Part shown: positions 53,464 through 61,800 of the stretch, one piece after another
Position numbering within the stretch: position 1 is the first letter of the stretch
Layout: every line of letters begins with the position of its first letter
Assembly (NCBI GenBank): GCA_951812755.1
Contig: OX638329.1
Location: 6,377,107-6,441,106 of the forward strand
Origin: an uncultured Latescibacterota bacterium
GTDB lineage: Bacteria; Latescibacterota; UBA2968
Direction: 5' to 3'
DNA: 64,000 nt
Position numbers and translations under genes: made by a program
Notes under the pieces: generated by a model
What the model was told of the DNA's origin: nothing
Seen by the model: only the letters and a program-made list of their open reading frames with translations
Databases searched by the model: none

Positions 53464-54336
53464 ATGGTTATCAGGATTCTGCTTTTGCTCGTTGCTCTTG
53501 CATCTACAATTTCAGCGACCGATCTGGCGTGGTTTCATTGGAAGGATAATGACGCGATTTCTTTTGGTGGGTTTGTACCCGAAATGCGAGCCGTAAAAGC
53601 AATTGTGGGAAAAGATGATGAGGCACCGCGCATTGTGTATGGCGACCGTCATGGGGCAGTTTACGTGTTGGAAATGCAAGAGGGGCGCTTTCGAGAGGTG
53701 TGGAGAAGTCCTCCATTGAGGGCGGAGATTGCAGAAGTTTTTGTTCTGGATATCGATGTCGATGACGAGCTCGAGATCGTTGCATATACCCATGCTGGAG
53801 ATATTGCGTTTTATCGCGCCAGCGATTTCCATGAAATCTGGCGAAGTTCGGACGGTGAGTTTGCATCGGTTTCGGCCATGGTGATTGAAAATATTGACGA
53901 CGATCCGCAGCTCGAGCTGGTATTTTGTGGCGAGGATGCTGCGGAGAGTCGGAGCTATCGGTCGCCGACCGGATCGCGCGATAATCTCGACCGGGATCGC
54001 GCCGCACAGATTGGGCGCTTGTTTGTGTTCGATTGCAAAAATCTGTTTTTGGAATGGCGCAGCGAGCAGGGGCTGTGGGCACAGAGTATGGCTGTTGGCG
54101 ATCTCGACGATGACGGTGAGCTTGAGATTGCACTTAATACGGGGTTTGTTATTGGCGCGACTTATCAGCGCGTTGAGTGGGAATACCGCGATGGCTTTGG
54201 AGATAAAATTGGCTACGCGGACCTCGATGGCGATGGCATACCCGAGTTGATCGGCGAGACGAAAAAGCCCCATCAATTTATTCGCATTTTTGATGTGGAT
54301 CTGCAATCTGAAAGTTTTCTGAGTTCTGGTAGGTAG
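53464..54336 (+). CDS. Secreted FG-GAP/VCBS-like beta-propeller protein
   Basis: A 290-residue exported protein with a signal peptide (VIRILLLLVALASTISA). Repeated blade-like units contain calcium-type acidic turns: VLDIDVDDELEIVAY, NIDDDPQLELVF, DLDDDGELEIAL and DLDGDGIPELIG. This is the FG-GAP/VCBS propeller pattern. GAGG lies before ATG 53464, 10 bases after the MCE gene, so it is the fourth gene of the lipid-transport operon. A link to outer-membrane lipid handling is inference; no such partner is standard for Mla systems. Confidence 0.72.
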   Translation: MVIRILLLLVALASTISATDLAWFHWKDNDAISFGGFVPEMRAVKAIVGKDDEAPRIVYGDRHGAVYVLEMQEGRFREVWRSPPLRAEIAEVFVLDIDVDDELEIVAYTHAGDIAFYRASDFHEIWRSSDGEFASVSAMVIENIDDDPQLELVFCGEDAAESRSYRSPTGSRDNLDRDRAAQIGRLFVFDCKNLFLEWRSEQGLWAQSMAVGDLDDDGELEIALNTGFVIGATYQRVEWEYRDGFGDKIGYADLDGDGIPELIGETKKPHQFIRIFDVDLQSESFLSSGR

Positions 54337-54378
54337 TGTGAATTAGGAATTAAAAATTAAAAATTGAGAATTAAAAGC

Positions 54379-54474
54379 ACCCCCATCCTGGACGCCTGCT
54401 TAAGGCATGCAGGCGAGACGACAGGAATAGCGATTTGTCATCGCGGCATGCTTAAAGCCGCGATCCAGGAGATT
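54379..54474. repeat. Nested palindromic intergenic repeat
   Basis: TCCTGG and CCAGGA bracket two hairpins: CGCCTGC with GCAGGCG, and ATCGCGGC with GCCGCGAT, each around a central ...GC.TTAA.. loop. It is a REP-like element between the propeller gene and the tRNA gene. A degenerate relative appears at about 54690-54752 (GATCGCGGCAAGGATGCCGC). Confidence 0.65.
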
Positions 54475-54542
54475 TTCGCTGATCGCTTGTTTATCTTGAC
54501 GGTCTCTGGCAAAATGGGTAAATTCATTCATGAACGAGTTGT

Positions 54543-54619
54543 CGGAGCGTAGCGCAGCTCGGTAGCGCACCATCTTGGGGTGATGGGGGTCGCTGGTTCA
54601 AATCCAGTCGCTCCGACCA
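54543..54619 (+). tRNA. tRNA-Pro (anticodon GGG)
   Basis: A 77-base cloverleaf with CCA encoded. The acceptor stem is CGGAGCG/CGCTCCG with discriminator A, the D arm GCGCAGCTCGGTAGCGC, the anticodon arm CCATC-TTGGGGT-GATGG giving GGG at positions 34-36, and the T arm CTGGTTCAAATCCAG. It matches the bacterial proline tRNA layout. Confidence 0.93.
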
Positions 54620-54628
54620 TAATAAGAC

Positions 54629-54664
54629 AGGGGTTATGCTTTTATTGCATAACCCCTTGTTTTG
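54629..54664 (+). terminator. Intrinsic terminator after tRNA-Pro
   Basis: AGGGGTTATGC (54629-54639) pairs exactly with GCATAACCCCT (54647-54657), followed by TGTTTTG. It lies 10 bases after the tRNA CCA end. Confidence 0.85.
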
Positions 54665-54823
54665 TGGTAACTATTTAGGTTCTTGTGGTCGCGTAGGAGG
54701 GAAATCCTTTTCCCGACCTTGATCGCGGCAAGGATGCCGCTCCAACAGCATCCTTTTGTGATTTTTGTGCATTTTGTGGCTGTTAGACGAAAAAATAAAT
54801 AGCGGCGAGAGGAGGTTTATGTA

Positions 54824-56476
54824 ATGTCGGACATGTTCTCAGGCGATATAACGAAAGCAGATAGTTTGCAAATTAGTACGATCTTTGGATTTATGAATCC
54901 GGAATATCACGAGGCTGTGGTCCAACGCGCAGTTGATTCACGGAGTAAGGTGCCAACAGAAGCAAGGAGATTGCTTAACTCGGCTATACGCGAGTATATA
55001 AGAGTTGATGGGTACAAAAATGCAGACCGCGCGCCAGTTCATTATCTCATGGAGCCTGTCCTGAAAAATGTGACGCGATCCGACAAACTGGCTGGCGCGG
55101 TTTTGAAGGTCTGGGCAGAGTCGCATGACGTGCTCGGCGATATGGTTGTTAAACATCTCGATAATCTGGCAATGCCGGCTAAGTATCCAGATTTTTCTGG
55201 GAATCGGTTCCGAGGTACCTGGTTCAGCGACGCATGGGCGTGTGAGACGGATAAAATTCTCGAACGCCACGGCGATTTTGATAAAGATGACATCGCTTTG
55301 ATGCTGTGCTATGTATCGGGCAAAATACCCGGGCCTCGAGAAACAAGAGACGATGTTCTGTCGCAGAGTCTCAAATATCTAAGGTCTCTGCCTGCCAATG
55401 CGCCAGAATGGAGAGAGGCGATTCCAGACTTTGCCGAATCGATGCAGGCCATTATAAAAACAAAGGAGGCGCAATACAAGCAAGCCAACGATCTCGATGC
55501 TTTAATTGCCGAGGTACGGGATGTTTTCTCATCGGAATTGGAATTTTTCCAAAAAGACATCACGCCATGGTCTGCGGCGCATTTATTGCCCGATGCTGAC
55601 CTTTCAAAAGTCCTTCAGGATACTCAGAACATGCGGTCTTTGCTGACTGATTACCAACCGATTCACAAACCCGCGCCTGTCCTGGAGGAGGAACGCGAGA
55701 GAAGACCCAGACGGGTGAAGCTGGAGAATCGCCTCTTGCCGCTCATAGACCGCATCGATCAGTTCATGAATGAATCTCCCACACCACCGGTAGAGGAAGA
55801 ATCCGATGTTCCAGACGCGCAACAACCCGCTCAAGAACTCGATAACCAATCAGAGGCAGATTATATCGCGTTGAAATCAGAGCATGAAGAAGAGGTAGAA
55901 TCGCTACAAAGCCAATTGCACGAGCATCAGGATGAGATAGAAAAGTTGCAAAAGGAGGCCGAGAGGTGGCGAAGGCACTATATTGAAGAGGCGAGTAAGG
56001 GGACGGCAACCGCGGGTGAAGATGAGGATTTGTCCATTGAGAGCGTAAATAATGCTGTTGAGCTTGCCAAAGAAAGGTTCGACGATAAACTTTTCTTCCA
56101 GCTCAATGGAAAATCGCGCGTTGAAGATAATCCATTCAAGCATCCCAAAGCCGTTTGGGACGCGCTGCAATGGCTGGCGACCACGTATTATGGGGCTCGC
56201 ATGGGAGAGATCAGTCTAACAAATCCCGATGTGTCCATTCGGAAAGCGTGTAAGTGGTGGTACAAGGGGCACCAGAGCGATATAACAATGAACAAGTACG
56301 AGGATTGGTACACCACCAGAGTTGGTCACAAGACCCATTGGCTAAAAAAGCACATCGGAACGGGAAGCAGTAAGGATGCGCGCTATACCATTCGGATCGC
56401 CTTTGAGTGGGACAAGAGCGAGGAGCGTGTCGTTATTGGTTTCATAGGTCAGCACCAGCAGACAGACGCGACATGA
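54824..56476 (+). CDS. Unknown coiled-coil protein with C-terminal alpha/beta domain
   Basis: A 550-residue cytoplasmic protein of no family I recognise. The N-terminal part (about 1-240) is mostly helical. A Pro/Glu-rich linker (about 285-340) is followed by a coiled coil (about 340-385; EEEVESLQSQLHEHQDEIEK) and a C-terminal domain (about 405-550; VWDALQWLATTYYGARMGE, then YTIRIAFEWDKSEERVVIGF ending IGQH). The last segment is reminiscent of RelE-like strands but the likeness is faint. GGAGG lies eight bases before ATG 54824; an overlapping ATG-TAA at 54819 makes a start-stop pair. It stands alone beside a tRNA gene, a common site for mobile or defence genes. Confidence 0.6.
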   Translation: MSDMFSGDITKADSLQISTIFGFMNPEYHEAVVQRAVDSRSKVPTEARRLLNSAIREYIRVDGYKNADRAPVHYLMEPVLKNVTRSDKLAGAVLKVWAESHDVLGDMVVKHLDNLAMPAKYPDFSGNRFRGTWFSDAWACETDKILERHGDFDKDDIALMLCYVSGKIPGPRETRDDVLSQSLKYLRSLPANAPEWREAIPDFAESMQAIIKTKEAQYKQANDLDALIAEVRDVFSSELEFFQKDITPWSAAHLLPDADLSKVLQDTQNMRSLLTDYQPIHKPAPVLEEERERRPRRVKLENRLLPLIDRIDQFMNESPTPPVEEESDVPDAQQPAQELDNQSEADYIALKSEHEEEVESLQSQLHEHQDEIEKLQKEAERWRRHYIEEASKGTATAGEDEDLSIESVNNAVELAKERFDDKLFFQLNGKSRVEDNPFKHPKAVWDALQWLATTYYGARMGEISLTNPDVSIRKACKWWYKGHQSDITMNKYEDWYTTRVGHKTHWLKKHIGTGSSKDARYTIRIAFEWDKSEERVVIGFIGQHQQTDAT

Positions 56477-56568
56477 GGAGTGTGATTTCCCGTAGGGGCG
56501 AGGCATGCTTGTCATCGCGCCCTGGTGTTGTAGGGGCAACTCCAGTTTCAAATTCTTCAGGAGGCGCT

Positions 56569-57261
56569 ATGGACAAGCAAAAAATTTTGATTGTAGATCA
56601 TGACCTGCTTGTAATCTCAGAGCTTGCAGGATTCTTGTGGGATAAACCCTATGAAATATGCCTGGCAGGATATGGAATAGAAGGTCTTGAAATTTTGAGA
56701 AAAGAGGAGATTGATCTCGCTGTCGTTGAGCTACATGTAGAGGGTATAGATGGTATAACGCTATTGAAGCATGTGAAGGAAGAAAAAATTCAGACAGCTA
56801 TGCTGATCATGACAAGTTTAAGATCTGCAGAATTGGGCGAACAACTGATCAAGGCTGGCGCTGCAAGTGTATTTGACAAACCAATAGAGAGAGATGTTTT
56901 TTTGACGCAGGTCAAAAGATATATGCCTCCACAAGATATATGGAAGACCAGGTTTGAAGTATTTTTGGAGGATCATTACAGCAATCCAGATCTAAAATTT
57001 GAAGATGTCATGCGCTATTTCCGATTTTCTAAGTCGCATGGTTACGCATTGTTCAAAAAACATTTGGGCAAGACCTTCCGTGAGTCATTGAGGGAGGTTA
57101 GAATTGAAAAGGCAAAATCTTTGATTGAAGAAACGCCATTGCCAATTTTTGACATTGCAGCACACTGTGGTTTTCGTTCATCATCGCGTTTAAACGAAGC
57201 CTTTAAGAGATTATATGGCATGTCTCCTCGTGCTTACCGAAAAAAGTGGACGTACGCGTAA
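56569..57261 (+). CDS. Response-regulator-like AraC-family transcription factor
   Basis: A 230-residue protein with an N-terminal receiver domain (about 1-120) and a C-terminal AraC/XylS DNA-binding domain (about 130-228; IFDIAAHCGFRSSSRLNEAF then MSPRAYRKK). In the receiver the usual phospho-acceptor Asp is Glu (E54 in AVVELHVEGIDG), while the Thr (MTS) and Lys (FDKP) of the switch remain. This may lock it in an active-like state or make it phosphorylation-independent. No histidine kinase is nearby. GGAGG precedes ATG 56569. Direct repeats start at its last codons. Confidence 0.82.
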   Translation: MDKQKILIVDHDLLVISELAGFLWDKPYEICLAGYGIEGLEILRKEEIDLAVVELHVEGIDGITLLKHVKEEKIQTAMLIMTSLRSAELGEQLIKAGAASVFDKPIERDVFLTQVKRYMPPQDIWKTRFEVFLEDHYSNPDLKFEDVMRYFRFSKSHGYALFKKHLGKTFRESLREVRIEKAKSLIEETPLPIFDIAAHCGFRSSSRLNEAFKRLYGMSPRAYRKKWTYA

Positions 57262-57322
57262 GAAATTAGACATATAATGCAAAAAAATGGACATACACGT
57301 AAGAAATCAGACGTACGCGTAA
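57247..57322. repeat. Short direct repeats at the end of the AraC-type gene
   Basis: TGGACGTACGCGTAAGAAAT (57247) recurs as TGGACATACACGTAAGAAAT (57288), and AGACGTACGCGTAA appears a third time at 57309. The unit includes the final codons and stop of the regulator gene. It contains the palindromes CGTACG and ACGCGT. It could be replication slippage or binding sites. Confidence 0.6.
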
Positions 57323-57369
57323 TTTTTTGTTGTTGAAATTGTAGTGCCAATTGTATTATTATAAAGAAA

Positions 57370-57404
57370 TCGCCGACAGACTCTGGCAAGTCAAATGTCG
57401 GCGA
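57370..57404. terminator. Hairpin downstream of the AraC-type gene
   Basis: TCGCCGACA (57370-57378) pairs exactly with TGTCGGCGA (57396-57404). No T-run follows on the plus strand. It is the first strong stem after the regulator gene. Confidence 0.45.
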
Positions 57405-57540
57405 CGGAATGTATCTCAAGCTAATAACTTGAGAATACTAATAGATCCAAAATAAGTAATCGAAGCGCCACTGTCAACCACTGAGATTGTTGTCATTCAT
57501 TTTGGAAACGTGTGAATAAAAATCCAGGAAAGCTCAACGG

Positions 57541-57608
57541 CTGCGGGATGTTTTTCTGGATCCTTCCAGAAAAATTAGGGATCGGTCCTCCCTTCCCGCA
57601 GTCTATTT
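57541..57608. terminator. Nested hairpin with T-run between convergent genes
   Basis: The outer stem CTGCGGGA (57541-57548) pairs with TCCCGCAG (57594-57601). Inside is a perfect 10-base stem, TTTTTCTGGA (57551-57560) with TCCAGAAAAA (57565-57574). TCTATTTTTTT follows on the plus strand. It ends just before the stop of the minus-strand gene at 57619 and may terminate transcription from the plus side. Nothing else is seen in 57262-57618 beyond the repeats and hairpins listed. Confidence 0.6.
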
Positions 57609-57618
57609 TTTTGCTCTC

Positions 57619-59112
57619 TTATGGCTCAAAGACTTCGAGTTTGCCGTTTCTGACGATCAGTACAACCGGGTTGTAAATCCCATCTCCATTGGCGTCAAAA
57701 GAGAATTTGCCCAGTATCGTGTCCAGATCCCGGGTTTTTGCCAGGGCATCCCGAATTGCTCTTGAATCTATTGATTGGGCATTGGCGATGGCGTTCGCCA
57801 GGATATGGACAGTGGCATAGGATTGTGCGGTGAATGCATTGGGCTCAACGCTGGCTCTCATCGTGTAATTTTCGACAAAGGCGCGATTTCCCGGCGTGTC
57901 AGCCGTGCTGGTCCATGCGGTAAAACTAATCGCTCCCTCGGCGGCAGCACCTGCGCGTTCTATTTCGCCTGGGGTCAGGGTCTGTGTGATGAAGTGAACC
58001 TCGGCGGGGATACCGATTTCCCGAATCTGGATCATAATATCATTCGCCTCTGTTATTGGTAGCGCAGAGAGAAAGATGGCGTCTGGATTCGATTCTTTTA
58101 TTCGGGTTAATTGATCCGAGAAGTCAGTTTGACCGACCTGGAAGGACTCTGTGATCAAAACTTCGACGCCGTGTTGATGAAGGAGTGTTTCTTTGATTAT
58201 TGCGTCGCTATTTTGGGCAAAGACATCGCCAGCCTGGAATATTGTGGCTACTTTCTGATAGCCGAGTTTCTCATGCGTGGCCGTGACGCCACGGGGTATA
58301 AGCCAGTTAATCGTGAGACTGGTGCGGAAGAGGAAATCGCCCATTGCGCTGAGGCCAGGGGAGGCCGAGGTCGGGCTAATCGCTACGACTTCATTTTGTT
58401 GGGCAATGGGAAAAGCTTCTCTGGTTGCACTTGAGGTGTACGGACCGATGATGACGGATACGCCATCGCGATGAATCAGTTTGTTATAAGCTTCGACTGC
58501 GCCCTCTGGGGTGCTGCGGTTGTCTTCCATAATGAATCTGATTTTTGACCCGCCGAGTAGCGATGATCGGTTGATTTCTTCGCGTGCGAGCTCGAAGCCA
58601 GCTGTAAGCAACTGACCACCTGCACCGAGTTGGCCCGTCATAGGCATGACGATGCCAATGGCAATTTCTGCGGGGAGACCTTCTAATGTCAGCTCTGCCT
58701 TCCCGCCAATGGGCAAGTTGAGCCGTACTTTGTCGCCTTCGTTGATTGGAATGCTGGACCAGGATCCGATCTCGATCCCGTCTTGTGAGGCCCGCGCTTG
58801 ATAATACCCATTGCCCGCTGTGATCTCTATCCGCGCTTGACCGTTCTCATCGGTCATATCTGACCACTGATAATCCGCTTTTTGTCCCGCAATAGAACGC
58901 GCAAATTCTACTTTCGCACCGCTCACGGGTGCGTCATCCTGCTGTACAGTAGCTATGATCACAGCATTTTGTTGTGCGGCCAATTTGCTCAGGGGACGAC
59001 CAATCTGTTCTTCTGTCCCGATTTCTGACTGCGTTACGCGCTCGCCGCCACAGTTCCATATTATTCCTGCGGCAAGGGCTATTGCGATTATAATGCGAAT
59101 ATTTTGCAACAT
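57619..59112 (-). CDS. Branched-chain-type substrate-binding protein with N-terminal Ig-like domain
   Basis: A 497-residue periplasmic, probably lipid-anchored protein (hydrophobic start then WNCGGE). Residues about 45-130 form a carboxypeptidase-regulatory/Ig-like beta domain (GAKVEFARSIAG, SDMTDENGQARIEITAG). Residues about 150-490 form a periplasmic binding protein type I fold (IGIVMPMTGQLGAGGQLLTA, GVSVIIGPYTSSATREAFP, ALPITEANDI). Members bind amino acids or amides. The extra N-terminal module is unusual for this family. No permease or ATPase genes are adjacent, so it may act in sensing. AAGGAG lies upstream of the ATG. Confidence 0.82.
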   Translation of the reverse strand: MLQNIRIIIAIALAAGIIWNCGGERVTQSEIGTEEQIGRPLSKLAAQQNAVIIATVQQDDAPVSGAKVEFARSIAGQKADYQWSDMTDENGQARIEITAGNGYYQARASQDGIEIGSWSSIPINEGDKVRLNLPIGGKAELTLEGLPAEIAIGIVMPMTGQLGAGGQLLTAGFELAREEINRSSLLGGSKIRFIMEDNRSTPEGAVEAYNKLIHRDGVSVIIGPYTSSATREAFPIAQQNEVVAISPTSASPGLSAMGDFLFRTSLTINWLIPRGVTATHEKLGYQKVATIFQAGDVFAQNSDAIIKETLLHQHGVEVLITESFQVGQTDFSDQLTRIKESNPDAIFLSALPITEANDIMIQIREIGIPAEVHFITQTLTPGEIERAGAAAEGAISFTAWTSTADTPGNRAFVENYTMRASVEPNAFTAQSYATVHILANAIANAQSIDSRAIRDALAKTRDLDTILGKFSFDANGDGIYNPVVLIVRNGKLEVFEP

Positions 59113-59196
59113 CGTGATCTCCTTAAAGCGGTATAGAGAAAATCCCAGAATGTGGAAAGCCCATTCTGGGATTCTTTGTGCGAGATGGACGGGTGT

Positions 59197-59637
59197 TCAG
59201 CTCGTCAGTTGTGCGTGAAATTCTGTCCAGTCATCGAGGTTGTTCAGGTTGACGGCGTCGAGAATTGTGCCGTCGTCGTCAATGCCTGCGCCACCGAGGA
59301 TGGCCTGGCGGACATCGTCTGCGTGGTTGTAACCTTCAATTGCCGCGTTGAGTTCTGCAACGGCATTGCTGTCGAGGCTGCCGCCGCTTTGCTCGATAAC
59401 CCATGCTTCAAATTCCGGATAGGAGGGCAGATTTTCGGTGAGATAGGCGACTGTGGCATCGCGGTCGAGACCCAGACCATCGAGGACCATCTGGTCGTAA
59501 CCCATGCCGCACTGGTCATATCCTTCTTCGAGGTTGCCCGTGGCGCCCAACAGGACTTTGCTCCACAGGCGAGGAAGATGGAGTACGCCCGCTGGTCCTG
59601 CAACACCTGAACTGATGAGAGGGATTGTTCCTGCCAT
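59197..59637 (-). CDS. DUF5069-type protein
   Basis: A 146-residue soluble protein. Landmarks are LPRLWSKVLLGATGNLEEGY, GMGYDQMVLDGLGLD and a helical C-terminus ending EFHAQLTS, which I associate with DUF5069. Function unknown. AAAAGGAG precedes the ATG. It lies between two lipoprotein-like genes on the same strand, with gaps of about 90 bases. Confidence 0.65.
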   Translation of the reverse strand: MAGTIPLISSGVAGPAGVLHLPRLWSKVLLGATGNLEEGYDQCGMGYDQMVLDGLGLDRDATVAYLTENLPSYPEFEAWVIEQSGGSLDSNAVAELNAAIEGYNHADDVRQAILGGAGIDDDGTILDAVNLNNLDDWTEFHAQLTS

Positions 59638-59729
59638 TTCTTACTCCTTTTGAATATGGTTCATCGACCAGCACGCGAATGATTGGGGAGGTGCTGGTGC
59701 GATTTGAACCGCGTTTTGAGAATGACTTT

Positions 59730-60239
59730 TTATTTTGCCAAAACACCTTTTTGATCTTTGTTGAGTGTCCAGGTATCGACCACACCGTTTGAATATGTTA
59801 CGGTGAGTTGTGCGCCGATAAACTCATATTGCGTTCCATTATCGTGGGTGAGTGTGACGCGCGCATCGTCAGAGGAGATTTGTCCCGTGCCATTTTGGGT
59901 GGTCGTGTCATAAACTACATCTGTGCTGTCTGTTGCTACTGAGCCAATTCTGAGTTTGGATTGATATGTAAATGACGTGCCCTGAAGATCGTATAAGCGG
60001 TCGATGATTCTGATGCTCTGTCTGTCGTCGGTTACGGAAAGATGTACTTTAGCCTGGGTGGGTGTGGTTGGAAACCATTCGATGAGGCCGCTGATTTGCG
60101 GGCTTTGGATGATTTCACCCTGCGAGGGTTTGCGAGATTCCAATAGCCAGGTTCCGCGAAGCTCTGCCTGGTATTTGGTGTCGTCACCACAACCAATCAG
60201 TAAGGCACAAAAGACGAGTGTTATAGATGTGCGCAACAT
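59730..60239 (-). CDS. Lipocalin-like lipoprotein
   Basis: A 169-residue predicted lipoprotein with lipobox LLIGC (Cys17). The mature part begins with an ELRGTWLLES segment and alternating strands, in the style of lipocalin-like or small beta-barrel proteins. CAGGAG precedes the ATG. It is probably the first gene of a minus-strand group with the DUF5069 and substrate-binding genes. Role unknown. Confidence 0.65.
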   Translation of the reverse strand: MLRTSITLVFCALLIGCGDDTKYQAELRGTWLLESRKPSQGEIIQSPQISGLIEWFPTTPTQAKVHLSVTDDRQSIRIIDRLYDLQGTSFTYQSKLRIGSVATDSTDVVYDTTTQNGTGQISSDDARVTLTHDNGTQYEFIGAQLTVTYSNGVVDTWTLNKDQKGVLAK

Positions 60240-60288
60240 AAAAATCTCCTGTTAAAACGAATGAACTCCGCCATATATTCCACCGCGA

Positions 60289-60318
60289 ACAATAAAAAGG
60301 GAATTAGTGCCTTGTCAA
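60289..60318 (-). promoter_or_regulatory. Promoter for the minus-strand lipoprotein group
   Basis: On the minus strand a perfect TTGACA (60318-60313) is followed after 18 bases by TATTGT (60294-60289). It lies about 50 bases before the lipoprotein start. Confidence 0.5.
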
Positions 60319-60370
60319 GGACAAACTGTTGTGTGTAGTGGGTTCTCGTTCTATATTTTGAAGGGTAATC

Positions 60371-60433
60371 CGCAGATGGACGCAGATGGACGCAGATGAA
60401 CGCAGATGGGTAGGGGCGAAAAATTTTTCGCCC
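60371..60433. repeat. Tandem CGCAGATGGA repeats and a perfect 20-base palindrome
   Basis: CGCAGATGGA-type decamers occur four times head to tail at 60371-60409. They are followed by GGGCGAAAAATTTTTCGCCC (60414-60433), a perfect palindrome within the common GTAGGGGCGAA repeat type. A degenerate relative of the latter is at about 56490-56530. The ribosome site of the DUF368 gene starts 10 bases later. Confidence 0.7.
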
Positions 60434-60450
60434 GTACTGTGAAGGGAGCG

Positions 60451-61392
60451 ATGGAAATGGAAGAGATGGCGCATCGGCCAAAGCGGTCTTTGAGAAGTTA
60501 TTTTGGTATCGCGCTGAGGGGCGTGTGCATGGGGGCTGCCGATGTTGTTCCCGGCGTGTCGGGGGGCACAATGGCGCTGATTACGGGGATTTATGAAGAG
60601 TTGATTCTTTCAATCCGTTCTTTTGATACGCGATCTGCACGGCTTTTGATTGGGTTGCGTATAAGGGAGTTGCTCAATTACGTGCGATGGCCTTTTTTGT
60701 GCGCGCTTGTCGCAGGGATTCTCGTTGCGATTTTTTCTTTGTCGCGCGCGATTACTTATTTGCTGGAAAATGAGCCTGTTCTGCTGTGGTCTTTTTTCTT
60801 TGGGCTGGTGTTGGCGTCTGTTTTTACGGTGGGTGGACGCATTCCGCAGTGGAATTTGAGGATGTTTTTGGGGGCTGTTGGGGCAACACTGGGCGCATAT
60901 TTTCTGGTCGGGTTGGTGCCGGTTGAAATGCCGCATAGCCCGCCGTATATTTTTGGTTCTGCTGTGGTTGCGATTTGCGCGATGATTTTGCCCGGTATTT
61001 CCGGGTCCTTTGTGCTGGTTTTGCTGGGGCAATATCCGTATCTTCTCAACGCGGTCAATACGCGCGATTTGTTTACAATCGCGCTTTTTGGTGCGGGTGC
61101 CATAGTTGGGTTGATGGCTTTTTCGCGCGTTCTGAACTGGTTTTTTCGGCATTATCACGATTTGACGATTGCGCTGTTGACCGGGTTGATGCTGGGGTCG
61201 CTCAGGAAAATTTGGCCGTGGAAAGAGACGCTGGAGAAGATGGTCAATCGGCACGGTGAGGTGGTGCCTCTCGTCCAGGTGAATGCGTTGCCCGAGGTGT
61301 GGTCGGGTGAGGTGATGGGGGCAATAGGACTCGCGCTTTGGGGGCTTGTGCTTGTGCTCGTTCTCGAGCGTTTGGCCAGGCGCGGGGAGTGA
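60451..61392 (+). CDS. popT: DUF368 undecaprenyl-phosphate translocase (PopT-like)
   Basis: A 313-residue polytopic inner-membrane protein of the DUF368 family, whose studied members recycle the lipid carrier undecaprenyl phosphate across the membrane for cell-wall synthesis. The signature GVCMGAADVVPGVSGGTMAL is at the N-terminus and its internal repeat ICAMILPGISGSFVLVLLGQ in the second half. About eight membrane segments are visible. ATG 60451 has GAAGGGA upstream; ATG 60406 lies in the repeat and is unlikely. Confidence 0.85.
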   Translation: MEMEEMAHRPKRSLRSYFGIALRGVCMGAADVVPGVSGGTMALITGIYEELILSIRSFDTRSARLLIGLRIRELLNYVRWPFLCALVAGILVAIFSLSRAITYLLENEPVLLWSFFFGLVLASVFTVGGRIPQWNLRMFLGAVGATLGAYFLVGLVPVEMPHSPPYIFGSAVVAICAMILPGISGSFVLVLLGQYPYLLNAVNTRDLFTIALFGAGAIVGLMAFSRVLNWFFRHYHDLTIALLTGLMLGSLRKIWPWKETLEKMVNRHGEVVPLVQVNALPEVWSGEVMGAIGLALWGLVLVLVLERLARRGE

Positions 61393-61447
61393 GATTAGGC
61401 GCGTGTTTTGGAAATAGGGGATGATATACGTAAGTGCAGGAATCTTC

Positions 61448-61747
61448 CTAATTTGGTAGATTTTGCAGGCATTGTGCTCTCTCAAAGTTGATAGAGGAAA
61501 CAGCCCCAAAAACTGTGGGTAATCCACTTCTGTATAGGCTTTCTGTTGCTCCCACTTGTTTTATCAAAAAAGCGTTGTCCCTGAATTTCTTGACAGCACT
61601 GATTACCGCTTCATTCTGTGTATCAAAGACACCCCTGAGCTTGCCTTCGTAAACGATAATCCATTTACCAAAGTGCTCAAGCTCAAGACCGTCTTTGCAC
61701 ATTTTTCTGTATGCGGCAATTTCTTTTTTAAGTGTCCAGTCACTCAT
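61448..61747 (-). CDS. Small DUF5678-like protein 1
   Basis: A 99-residue protein with a basic helical N-terminus, then ELEHFGKWIIVYEGKLRGVF and a helix EAVISAVKKF ending in AFLIKQVG. The same pattern occurs in the divergent gene at 61957 (HHGECVLIYKQKERGFF, EALKRKY, EFLISECI). I associate it with DUF5678, usually of unknown function. GGAGGG lies seven bases before ATG 61747; GTG 61753 is less likely. Confidence 0.6.
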   Translation of the reverse strand: MSDWTLKKEIAAYRKMCKDGLELEHFGKWIIVYEGKLRGVFDTQNEAVISAVKKFRDNAFLIKQVGATESLYRSGLPTVFGAVSSINFERAQCLQNLPN

Positions 61748-61800
61748 AGCCACCCTCCTTTGCTATTTAACCTCCTGGGCATCTTCACCCCTATTACCAT

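Noticed and set aside
60371-60409. Possible CRISPR-like array
   Set aside because: The repeats are only ten bases, directly adjacent and without spacers; no Cas genes are in the window.
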